Shown one piece after another: positions 44,635 to 55,700 of a stretch of DNA of 64,000 nucleotides. The notes below the pieces were generated by a model. It searched no databases, was not told the origin of the DNA, and saw nothing but the letters and a program-made list of their open reading frames with translations. The translations under genes were made by a program, and so were the position numbers. How positions within the stretch are numbered: the first letter of the stretch is position 1; every line of letters begins with the position of its first letter. This DNA is from Auricularia sp. M13. Taxonomy: Eukaryota; Basidiomycota; Agaricomycetes; Auriculariales; Auriculariaceae. Where the stretch lies: positions 806,001 through 870,000 of the forward strand of contig CM073197.1 of the NCBI GenBank assembly GCA_037042915.1, written 5' to 3'.

Positions 44635-45225
44635 ATGTCACCAAACAATCCCCAGGCTGTGGCCGCCGCGGCTATCATCGCAGTCATCGTGGTTGTGGCT
44701 ATATGTGCAGGAGTCGTGTCCGCCCACCACCTAGCTGTCGCAGAGCGCACAACTCTGCCCGTGACCAACCCTGCCGCGTCGTTGCAGGGTCGGACGTGGC
44801 ACCCTCTTCGCGGGATAAGCTCGTCATGCACGCCACGCCAGCCAGGCAGCGAGAGATGCACCACTCCTTCACATCAGCACACCCCTGCGGCGCCCGATAG
44901 TCCGCCGCTGATTCGCCCACGAATGCAAGCATGTTTGAGTGACAGGAGCAGCCAAGATCCGGATCAGATCGCCGGCGCCCGGGGGCTTCTCGATTCAGTC
45001 CCAGATACATTCCTCTGTACGTCAGAGCCGCCACGCAATGCTGCGCACGCATGGAACTCAATAGAACTTAGTTACAGAGGGCGCTCCGCGCGGGGTCGAA
45101 CCACACACCCATTCATCACGGCCGCAACCCACCGGACATGTGTATCCAGGCTGTCCCCACGTCAGCCAGCCCAGCTTGCCTACCTCAGACATCACCTCTG
45201 CATACCACAACGATTGGCAAACTAG
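44635..45225 (+). CDS. Possible single-pass membrane protein (weak)
   Basis: An open frame from ATG 44635 starts MSPNNPQAVAAAAIIAVIVV and continues VAICAGVVSAHHL, a strong transmembrane helix just after a short N-terminus. The remaining 160 residues are Ser/Pro/Arg-rich and could be a non-coding continuation past a missed intron. TATAAAAAA lies at 44601-44609, but too close to the ATG for a normal leader. An AG directly precedes the ATG, so this might also be a second exon. Confidence 0.2.
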   Translation: MSPNNPQAVAAAAIIAVIVVVAICAGVVSAHHLAVAERTTLPVTNPAASLQGRTWHPLRGISSSCTPRQPGSERCTTPSHQHTPAAPDSPPLIRPRMQACLSDRSSQDPDQIAGARGLLDSVPDTFLCTSEPPRNAAHAWNSIELSYRGRSARGRTTHPFITAATHRTCVSRLSPRQPAQLAYLRHHLCIPQRLAN

Positions 45226-45693
45226 CAGCACATCGTCGGTGGACTCTGTGGATAATCTGGTCATCAGTCGCAGCTCGCCCCTCTTCTTCTCCCCAGAGCG
45301 CAGGGCTTCGATGGACGTTACAGGTCCGATTCCTATCCCGATCATCTATGTAACATTTGTAGACCTGTAGTCCCAGCAATGACAAATCTGTGGGTGCTTG
45401 CGGACTCTATCTTGTCTGCCCATGTGCTACAGAAACACATTATCTGTGCACTCTTCTGAGTACCGCGTCCCTGAAGGGATTATTAGGCATTTCGCAGTGC
45501 CGCGGGAGCAAGACACTCTCGTCTGCCGATATGAATGTAACGAGTAATTATACGTCATCCTGTCACTGCCTAATCAGGAAGCCTTCTCACTCACACCTCA
45601 ACTCGGTCTGAACACGTGTCTCATCCATGTTATAACCTCAGTCGGCAAGCACACCGGCCTCCAACTACCCACCGTCGCCGTCTCAGCTCGAAC

Positions 45694-46622
45694 ATGGCAA
45701 GCAACGACTTCGGCCCCTTATACAGCTTCTCCGATGCTCTTAAAGCCGAATCCGACAGGCCAGAGCTGTCACCACCGTCGCCTTCCACCCAAGTCGCACA
45801 GCCGATTCTCTCGACTCAGGCCCTTGAGCCCTACATTGGGCTCGATGGGCCCGGCTTCCGCATCTTCGTCAGCGCGCCCATCGACACTGACACGTCTCCC
45901 GCCGCGGCCTCCCTCCCCTTGGCTACTCAGCCTCTCACAGTGACACAGTCACCATCCCTATCGCTGACTCCAGCGGTAGCTCCGAGCGAGTCGCCGATTA
46001 TCACGGCGCACTGTGCGACGAGACTGTGCAGCCGTCCGCCGTCCCCTGAGCCTGGGGCTACTCCCTTCCAATACTCTCTCCAGCACGCCCTCGGCCGTCG
46101 CGGTCTCCTGACCCCGCTGGGGAGCCCGATGAGCTCCTCAAACGGAGGAGACAACTCGCTCGTCTACTCGCCCACGGTTGCAACAGCGTGGATGCACGAG
46201 TCGCACGACACCAATTCTCTGGGGTATAAGGGAGGTCCAAGGGCCCTTCCAGCATCCGCCCCCTTCTCCATCCACGACGCAGTTGGCTCATTGTCCTCTC
46301 CTCACGCCCATGGTGTGCTTAGAGCCGGGCGGAGCTGATACATCCCGCGCACGCCCGGTCGACTCGCCCTTTGTCACCACAGTCGATCATAATCTGTGAG
46401 ACTTGCCTCATGTCCTTTGACCAGGTGCTCAACGCGATTGAGCACGGTGTGGAGCACGGCGAAGTCAGGTCCTTCGTCTGCCACGGAGGCTGCGGGAAAG
46501 CTTTCGAGACTTGCCTAGATCGGCACGTGCATTGGCGAGAGGCTCCAACATGCGAGGAAGATCACCACAAGTCCTTCATTGACGCGGTCATTGACTCTGT
46601 CCTGCCACTGTATAGGTACTAA
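45694..46622 (+). CDS. Ser/Pro-rich protein with C-terminal zinc-finger-like motif
   Basis: Two exons (45694-46314, 46383-46622; phase 0) give 286 residues. The first 200 are Ser/Pro/Thr-rich and disordered-looking (MASNDFGPLYSFSDALKAES at the start). Exon 2 carries a Cys/His cluster: IIICETCLMSFDQVLNAIEH, GVEHGEVRSFVCHGGCGKAF, ETCLDRHVHW. The spacing CETC...H, then C-x3-C-GKAF-x6-H-x-H, is a degenerate C2H2 pair, with the GKAF string typical of C2H2 fingers. A DNA- or RNA-binding regulator is plausible. The protein ends VIDSVLPLYRY. No orthologue is recognised. It directly precedes the decayed exon-intron repeat field. Confidence 0.55.
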
Positions 46623-46899
46623 ATGTTCACTGTACACGATCGTCTCGAATCAAGAATCTGCTGTGCCATGCAATCGCTCCAGAAGTATCTGACAGCTGTG
46701 TGCGTCTGCTGAGCAGGGCCGCTAATTCCGACGAGAACTTGGTAACTATTTTGCCAGAAAGAACTTCGATTGCCGTGCGAAATCTGGCTCGGAGAGCGAC
46801 TGAAGGTCGGAGGCAGACAGGGCCCAAACAGTGCGGCGATGTCCGCGCCTTTCCCAGACGTTCCCAGCAGCTCGAGCCAGTAGCCATATACCGAAGGCC

Positions 46900-49570
46900 A
46901 ATTTGCTCGTGGCGAAGCGCTCGAACCGCGCTCGAAAACGCGGTAGTCGTCCTCGACGGCACAGGGTCCAAGAGGGACACGGCAAGCTTGGCGACGCGGC
47001 TTTGAAGGTGATTTGACTGACTTGATTCCAGGAACGTGCTGAACGGCGCACACCAACCACAACATTGCGCTTGGCAACGCGGGGGTCGTCCTCAACGGCG
47101 CCTGATCTGCGGATAACATTGGTGAGCTGGGCGGCATGTTGGCAAAGACGAGTCGACTGACCTGGGCTTCAGACTGCGCGGAACTGCGCACAACCACCAC
47201 AACATCCGCGCTGGACAGCGGGAGTCGCGGTGTGCGCGCGATGGGACGTCCTTGATGCTGTCTTGCGTAATTGAAGCATCGTGAGTGGTGGTGCGAGGAC
47301 GATTTGACGTACCCATTCTTTCCAGCATGAACCAGCGCTGCCGTTCGCGGAGCCTTCGATGTGCAAGACTGCTAAAGAAGAAACGTCAGTGATTTCCCCT
47401 GCACAAGCTAGCGCTCAAGATCAACACACGCACCGTGTTCGACGCGTCCGTTCCAGACTTGACGTAGCGGCCGTTGACGAGCCCGTGGCCGTGGCAAAGT
47501 TGGTCGACAGTCAGCAGCTCGACGACGCAGGATCGAAAGCAGCTCGACGTACGGATCGGCGAGCTTGAACGGCAGTTTGGCAGCGCCGCAACGACTGGAC
47601 GCGCAGCGAAGACATCTGTGCGATCGAGGTCAGTGTAGGTCGGACGTCTATGGGCAAAGACGGCCAACACACGAAATAGGCAAGTCACGGCGAGGATGCG
47701 CGTGTTCATGGACTGGCCGACGATCAGCATCTCGACGACTGGGCGCCATATTTCCTGCTCGATGCTAGCGCTCCCCGCTCGCAGTCCAAGTCGATGTGCA
47801 CGCCCGCATGGTCGATGTGTCGCGTGCTCAGTCTCTAGCTCGCAGCTTGCGGTTGCTCAACGGCGATGGCAGCAGAAACACGTGTTTATTCGCTGGCTAT
47901 GCTATGTACACCGTGCGCCGACCGCGCGGACCGGTCTGCTGTCTGCCGTTTGACGCGCGCCAGCCAGGCCGTCGAGCACGTCGCTTTGTACGAGCTGCTC
48001 GCGCGCACACCGACCACAACATCGCGCTCAAACCCCGCGAAACGCGCTTGCCAGCGCCCAGGTCGTCCTGGTGTCTGAGGGACACGGTGAGCTCGGCGGC
48101 GAGTTTGTCAAGGCGATCTGACTGACTTGGGTCCAGGAACGCGCTGAACAGCATGCATCGACGGCAGCATCGCCCTTGGCAACGCAGAGACCGACCTCAA
48201 GCTCTACCACACTGTAGGCCTGCACACGCACCGCAGCACCCGCCTGTTCCTGCGCTCGATCGTCCTGAGCTCAACCCGGCCCTGACACGCTGGCGCTGGC
48301 GCATCCGAGTCTCGCGCGGCCGCCTTGTGCCCTGTACGGTCAGTCTGGCGGCATGCCTGTACCGAACCGCGGCTGGCGACGTGGTACGCCAAGATTGCGC
48401 GCCGGTGTCCGCGCGTGCGTAGATGCAATGTCGACTTTGAGCATGTGCGCGGTGTGCTGGGGGATAGCGGCTGTCTCTGGGCCGCGGACTTGTTGTACTT
48501 GCACGTTGCGGACATCCCTGCCACCGACACGGACGACCTGGCACTGCTGCTGCCGGCACCGGGCCTGCGCCGCCTGACGCTCATGTGGGCGTTCCCGAGC
48601 TGGCCCAGGCGCACTGGCTGTACCAGCTCGCGCCCGCGCATCTCGCGGGGTACGCGCAGCTGGAGTACTTGGACCTGTTCAGCTTGCGCATCGACGAGGT
48701 GTCTGTGCGCGCCGTGCTGGCAGCGCTCAAGCCCACGCTCAAGGGCCTCAAGGCCTGCAGCGTCACCGTCACCGTCGCCGGTGCCGGCTCTGGGCATGTG
48801 GCGTCGGCGGAGTGGCTGGGCGCGGCGTTGGCCGACGCGCCGGTCTTCCGCATTTGCTCGCGGCACATGATGCGGACGCTGGTGCGCCCGCTGGGCGCGC
48901 TGCTGGGCGTGCGGTACTTGACGCTCGACCTGCAGCATCTGCCGCAATGCTACCAGCGCGACGGCGTCAAGATCTGCGACAGACACGGTGAGCCCCGTGG
49001 AGCGTTTGCAAAGACCGATCGCGAGTACTGACCTGAGCGTCTTGGACTACATCGAACAGCGCACACCCAACACAACATCGCCCTCGCACCGCGCTTGGCA
49101 CCGTGGAGGTCGTTCTCGACAGGGATAACACGGTGAGCTCGGTGCTGCGTCGTGATCGCGTCTTGACTGACTAGGGCGTCAAGAACGCGCTGAACAGCGC
49201 GCGCCCGTCTCAAAGTCGCGCTTGGCAACGCAGAAAACGTTCACGGACGTGAGCTTGATGGTCCAGCGTCTGAGGCGGACACGGTGAGCTGCGCGGCGCA
49301 TCGCGGAGACGAGTCGACTAACCTGAACGTCCTCAACCGCGCTGAACAGCGCACACCGACCACATCATCGCCCTCGAACCACGCTTGAAAGCGCGGTGGT
49401 CGTTCTCGACGGCACACGGTCTACGAGGGACACGGTGAGCTTGGTGGCGCGGCTGTGAAGGCGATCTGACTGACTCAATTTCAGGAACGCGTTGAACAGC
49501 GCACACCGACCACAACATCACGCTCGAGCCGTGCTCTTCACGCGTGAGCCGTCTTCAAAGGGCGTTGTGC
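46900..49570 (+). repeat. Degenerate tandem exon-plus-intron units (about 140-150 bp)
   Basis: The anchor AACAGCGCACACCGACCACA and variants recur near 47047, 47187, 48003, 48142, 49053, 49191, 49343 and 49494, with a partial unit near 46920. Spacings inside clusters are 138-152 bp. Each unit continues with GCGCTT...GTCGTCCTCGACGGCAC, then GGGACACGGTGAGCT (a good donor) and, about 50 bp on, CTGACTGACTTGGGTCCAG (a good acceptor) directly before the next GAACGCGCTGAAC. So one unit equals one roughly 100-bp exon-like block plus one short intron-like block, amplified and then decayed. Units are interrupted by the LRR-like pseudogene. Confidence 0.55.
48142..49000 (+). pseudogene. LRR-like gene remnant inside the repeat field
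   Basis: Protein-like stretches in changing frames: IALGNAETDLKLYHTVGLHT; VRGVLGDSGCLWAADLLYLH, DTDDLALLLPAPGLRRLTLM; then, one frame over, VPELAQAHWLYQLAPAHLAG, YAQLEYLDLFSLRIDEVSVR, LAALKPTLKGLKACSVTVTV and LVRPLGALLGVRYLTLDLQH. The regular LxxLxL spacing is that of leucine-rich repeats. At least one frame change near 48590 and the lack of a start point to a broken gene. The final part merges into an exon-intron unit of the repeat field. Confidence 0.45.
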
Positions 49571-49729
49571 TCCATTGTTCCGTCGCTGAGGTGAGTGCGT
49601 CATTGTTACATTCTGAGTCAGCTGATTCCCCGCCTCAGCATCATATATAGATGCCCTCTTGTTTCTCCATCGCCGAATCCTCCCCCACATCCATCGCCAC
49701 GCGACACATCCGCGAAGTCACCTTCATCC

Positions 49730-52700
49730 ATGATCGATTATCGGCGCATCTTGCGCCCTCCTCTTATATTCTGGACTGCTCTACTATCGGCCGCGTTGAT
49801 TTCGTTCGTTACGCGCTCAAGCTTAGAAGCCGGTCCCAGATTCATGTCGCTAGACGAACATTCATGCCAGCCTGGTTGCCCTCGCTCATTGATCTTGCGC
49901 AGTGCACCCGAGGTGTCGCGTCATGAAGCATCGTCTGGCCCGCACATTGGAGTCGTTGCGCATGAAAGAGAATATATGTCCCAGCTGTTTGATGATCCGC
50001 GCCTAGTAGCGTACTGCAATGAGCTTTATTGGCATGCGCCTCGTAGTGCTCGAAGCGGTTCGGATCGGCATGAGTATGCAATTATGCTGTATAATAGATG
50101 GCTTGCTATAGTGTTGCGTCGGCGATATCGTCGCCGGAGGGCGATCAAGCGCTATCTTTTTGCACAATTGTTTTCATGCCGATGCTCCATTACTGTCTCC
50201 TGGTCTCTTGAATGGAGACAGGCCGTTTGTTCTACTTTGTACCCGAAACTTCGCACAGTGTGTGTTAGTGACTATCCTGCATCGAATAAAGACCGGATTA
50301 AGGAAGAGGATTGTAGAAGAGAGAATAGTGACCCTAATATTAGTGTTCCAAAGGCGGGGCTTTTGACTCGGGGGGGTGGACTTGAGGTATCGGATGCAAC
50401 TGCCAGAGGTCAACCAATGCATTTTACGTCTCTGATGCAATATACAAATTCTCAATATGTTGCCGGTCGGATACAACAGAGCGATTGGTGGCAGTTCATG
50501 TGTTATCGTGATTTGAGTTCCACTGAGGTTGCGCTTGAAGAATTGGCATTGAAAGTTCCCCTGGCCGATGTTGCTCCCGCTCTACGTGGTGCGTCATTGC
50601 GAAACATCTGCTCAGCCCATCATATACCGCGCCCACACGATGGAAAAGGGCGTGCAGAGAAATTGATGCGATTGGCTCTTAGTCATGTATGTACAGATGC
50701 GTGTGAACATGTGTGGGCGATATTTCGTCCCTTGAATGAAACACGACCCCTGTCACCAGTCAGTTTCGCGTCCACTTATGTCGCCTCTGTGGCGTTGAAA
50801 GAGTTTGAGCCCTTTGTTCACTCATTGCAACCAGATGCTACTTTCAGTTTTATTGGGCACATTCGGACACTCAAGGTTGAGATGTCTGAGCTCATTGATC
50901 GACAATTAGTACCATGTTCTGTGTCACCATCTGTGCTTGCTGAGCAACTGCCCGTGCGTAAACGCTCAGAACTGGCTTGTAGGCATGGAATCATTGTGAG
51001 TGATTCGTCGCAAATTGTGCGTGCACTCAAGGATCATATATGTGAGCTGACATGCGAGAATGAAATCACTTTACTCCGATGCAATCACATGATCTTTTCA
51101 ACTGCGCGTGAGTTTCCACCACCACCAAACACACCAGAGACAATCCGACGGCTTATCAATGCCTTCTGTGATAGATTTATCTCTAGAAACGTTGAGGAGG
51201 ACGCGTGTGCAGTTTGTGGCGAGATTTCACTTATTAATTCATTATCACCAATCGGTCAGTTTCAGGAACAGATCAATCGGTTACTCATACGCCCGGAAGT
51301 GACACGTGTTGAGCGAAAAACAGCAATTGCACCACAGCAACAGATTATGACACCATTGATTGCTCCTGGTTGTGAATGCATATGCTCTGAGTGTAAGCGT
51401 TCGCTGGAAAACAATCAAGTCCCAAAATTTGCAATTGCTAATGGCTTATGGCTTGGTGAAATACCAGAAGTGTTCAAAGATTTGACGTATGCAGAGCAAC
51501 TCCTCATAGCAAGGTCAAGAAGACATAAGTGTGTTCTTCGCATTGTTAGCTCAGGTATGAACCGGATGAACGGAAATATGATTTGCTATCCAAATCCATA
51601 TCCAAAGTTGTACCATGTGCTTCCACCACATCGCGATGAATTTGATGAATTATTGGCTATTGTATTCACTGGTTCTGCAAGGCCCCTTGATGAAGATAAG
51701 AAGCGAATACCATTTGTGATCAGGCGTAACCGTGTCATGGCTGCATTGAATTGGCTAAAAGTAAATAATGAGTTATATCATGATATCTTAATTTCTGAAA
51801 GCAACATGGAGTCATATCCTGATGGCGAATTTCCAAACTATATTTATTATGATGAGACAGCTGAAACTAATACAGCACAGGCACGTGCTGTCAATGATGA
51901 GGAAGTATCTGTTGGACCATCAGATGGCTCCTGCCCATTCACAGTGACAGGAATGGCATTTGATGTTCTCACAGCTGATAATTACAAGGCTGTTACCGCA
52001 ATTGCAGCACAGCATATGATTAAAGGGAACAGATCGTTGGCTGTACCACATGGCACTGAGCCCGACACGCTGTGGCATAATAGTAATCTATTCCCCAATA
52101 TGTTTCCGTGGCTCTTTCCATATGGGATGGGAGGCATTTGTAATAATCTTATAAAAGGTGAAATGTCTGAGCACGCTCATAAGAAACATCTCCTGATGTA
52201 TTATGATAAGCGCTTTCAGATGGATAAAGAATTTGCTTTGTTAGCATTCAATCAGGAACAGATCGTAAAAGGAAGTCAAGCAGGCTCTTTCCTCAGTTCC
52301 AAACACAAATTCCAGCGTCTCGCAGATATGATCATGAGCATCAGTCCTGATGTATTTGGAGAGATGGCTGAAAAATTGAAGGTTGAGCCTCATTGGAAGC
52401 CTGAGACCGAGGAAGAAAAAAAGTGTTTCAGAATTGTAACTGAGTTGGATATGGTGAATGCTCATGTCCCAGGATCCATCACCGCAAAGCGGTATCAGAG
52501 GAATGAGCTTTGGTCGCTTCTTGCATATCTTGGAGCTCCCACGTGGTTTATCACATTTGCACCTGCAGATATTAGGCATCCTCTGTGCTTATATTATGCA
52601 GGAAGTGATATACCCTTTGATCAACGCAAAATAAGTCTTCTCTCCGATCCAGAAAAGTGGAAGTTACTGTCCAATAATCCTGTGGCAAGTGCTAGGTTCT

Positions 52701-55700
52701 TTCATTTCGTAGTGAAGATCTTTATAGAAGAGGTGTTGCGTTGGAAAAGGGAAGGTGCTGGACTTTTTGGAGAGACCAATGCATATTATGGCACAGTGGA
52801 ACAGCAAGGTCGATTAACTCTTCATCTTCACCTTCTCCTTTGGCTAAAATTTGCTATATCGCCTGAGGAAATACGCAAGCGCCTCCTTGATCCAACATGC
52901 TCGTTCCAGAAGCGCATGATTGATTATCTTGATAGCTGTCATCAAGGTGGATTGATTGACAGTTCAATGAGTAGTGCCATGCTAAATGCACATGAACATC
53001 GGCGAGAACCAGGTTACATATCACCTCTGGATTGTCTTCCTGAACATATTGAGAATAAATCAGGTTGGTATGAGCACTTCGCTCGGATTGTCAACGACTT
53101 ACTCATCCGGACCAACAAGCATGGCACATGTGATGCAAGGTGTCTGACAAAGCGTGGTACCTGTAAGGCTCGCTTCCCACGTCGTCTAGTTGCGAAAACA
53201 CATGTTGACGAGACTGGATATATACATGTACGTCAAGATGAGCGACGGATGAATACAGTTAACCCAGCACTTAGTTATATGTTAAGATGCAATACTGACG
53301 TTACTTGCCTTCTTAGTGGTACTGCGCTCAAGGCAGTTATAGCTTATGCGACAGATTACATTACAAAGGTTGGTTTAAAAACACCAAGCATGTTTGTTCT
53401 TATTCGGACACAGTTACTGCGACAAGCAGCACTATTAGATGATTCCTCTGAGCGGTCAGAGAAGCGACGCAAGATCATAACAGGCATTGTAAATAGCTTC
53501 ACCTCAAAGTCAGAGGTAGGCGCCCCCATGGCTGCCAGTTACCTGCTTGACCTACCTGACCACTATAAGAGTCATGAGTTTAAAACTGTATATTGGAAAG
53601 GTTTTGTTTCTGAGGTCTTGTCCGCATTTCCAATGAAACATGTTATTACTGAGAGCGAAGATGTTGAGTATCCAGAAGCAGAATATCGTGTTATTATTGC
53701 TTCTGCTGAGAGCTCTAAGTCATCAGCAGATAGAGTAAAATTAATTCCTATCTCACCTGTGCAGGATTATATGCATCGCCCTCTGCAGCACCGTGCATTC
53801 TGCATGTATGATTGGATCCGTATGTACACAAAAACAAAAAGAAAAGCTCAGACATCGGGGGAATCAAATAGCTATGGTGAAGACCCATTATCACTTGATC
53901 TTGGAGCTGGTGCAATTGATACCTCAAGATATCCCTTTATCCATGAACACCCCCAACATACGTCTCATCGTGTCTTTTTAGATAATGCACGAGCGGATGT
54001 TGTACCCAATTTTGTGGGCGGTTCTCTGCCACGCAAAGATGTAGGCGATAGAGAATATTATTGCTGCACAATGCTGACATTTTTCAAGCCCTGGTGCACA
54101 GGTAAAGATCTCAAGGAGCTTGATCAATCATGGGAAGACGCATTTAATGAGTACAAATTTAGTGAGCGTCAAATCCAGGTGATGGATAATTTCAATCTAC
54201 GATATGAGTGTCTAGATGCACGTGATGACTATAGCAAGAAGCATGGCAAATCAGCATCTGATGTGGCTGCTGATCCTGATGCTGAACCTGATCTGAATGA
54301 TATTTCCCTTTTACATACAGAGACCACAGATGACGACTGGAATTTACTACATGATGAGATCATTGGTCGTGAGCGTGCAAGGACCATGAGGCAGGCAGAG
54401 GACATCTCAAGAGTCATGCAAAATAAAGGCTGGACATCAACAATATCTCAATGTATGGCTTCTCTCTCAACTGCGGTACTCAATCTTCCTAGCCGATCAC
54501 GTGAATTTTGGTCTTCACAGCTCCAAAATGCACGTGTTACGAGGTCGATAACCCAAACCATTATTCATTCAAGCATCGAAGAACCAATTAATATACAGTC
54601 CTTTGAGACTACAAACCATCATGCTCAGTTTACTCTTGTAGATCAGTCATATCTTGATCACTTCAACCGCAAATCCAAGGCCCATGTCACTTTCAGCAAT
54701 GCTACAGTTATAGTGGATCAGATAATTTCAGAGTTCTCTTTGAATCGTGAACAAGAACGTGCATATAGATTAGTCACACATCACCATCTAAGTGGACAGG
54801 AAACACCCATACGATTGTACCTTGGAGGAATGGCAGGGACTGGAAAATCACGTGTCATCCAGGCGTTATCATCATTTTTCGAAAAACTTGGCGAGGGACA
54901 TTGCCTACTACTTTTAGCCCCAACTGGAACAGCTGCAGCTAATATTGGAGGTTTTACCTATCACTCAGCCTTTGGATTGAACCCACAGTATCCAGGAACA
55001 CGGATAATGAAGCCTGCTCTGAGATTAGCACTTGAAAATGTAAAGTATGTATTCATAGATGAGGTCTCAATGATTTCGTGTTCTGAAATGACTGTTATTT
55101 CAGAGATGCTATCCATGGTCCACAACCGGCGCTCAGAAGTCTTTGGAGGCTTCAACATGATTTTTGCTGGAGACTTTGGGCAGCTTGCACCTGTTCGAGG
55201 GAATAGCTTATATAGCTCAAGAGTAGGACAGCAGGGAACTGCAGCCTATCATCAGAAATCGGCATTAGGGAAGCTAGCCTGGCTACAGGTTGTGCATGTG
55301 GTAATTCTGCGGGAGAATATGCGTCAGCGGGAGATGGGAGATGCTGATGAGCGATTTAGAGCGGCACTTGTCAATATGAGATATAAGCAGTGTACTGATG
55401 AGGATATAGAATTTCTAAATCGATTAGTAGTCAACTCACATGGTAAGAATGCAGAGCGCTTGAAATCAACAGACTTCCGGCATGTATCGGTGATCACTGG
55501 CCTCAACGCACATCGTGACGCAATAAATAGTTTAGGTTGTGAAAAGTATGCAGCAGATACCGGTCAATCACTCCATCATTTCTACTCAATCGATACAGTC
55601 GGAGAAAGCGATACAGATCCCAGGACACGTCGCAAAGGAGGTAGGAAGCGTTGGGCAACAGAGATCCCTCCAGCCCTACGACAAATGCTTTGGGGATTGA

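Noticed and set aside
46923-49521. Minus-strand repeated peptide (MLWSVCAVQRVPEIESVR-like) as a gene family
   Set aside because: It is the antisense reading of the tandem exon-intron units; splice signals and LRR-like reading favour the plus strand.
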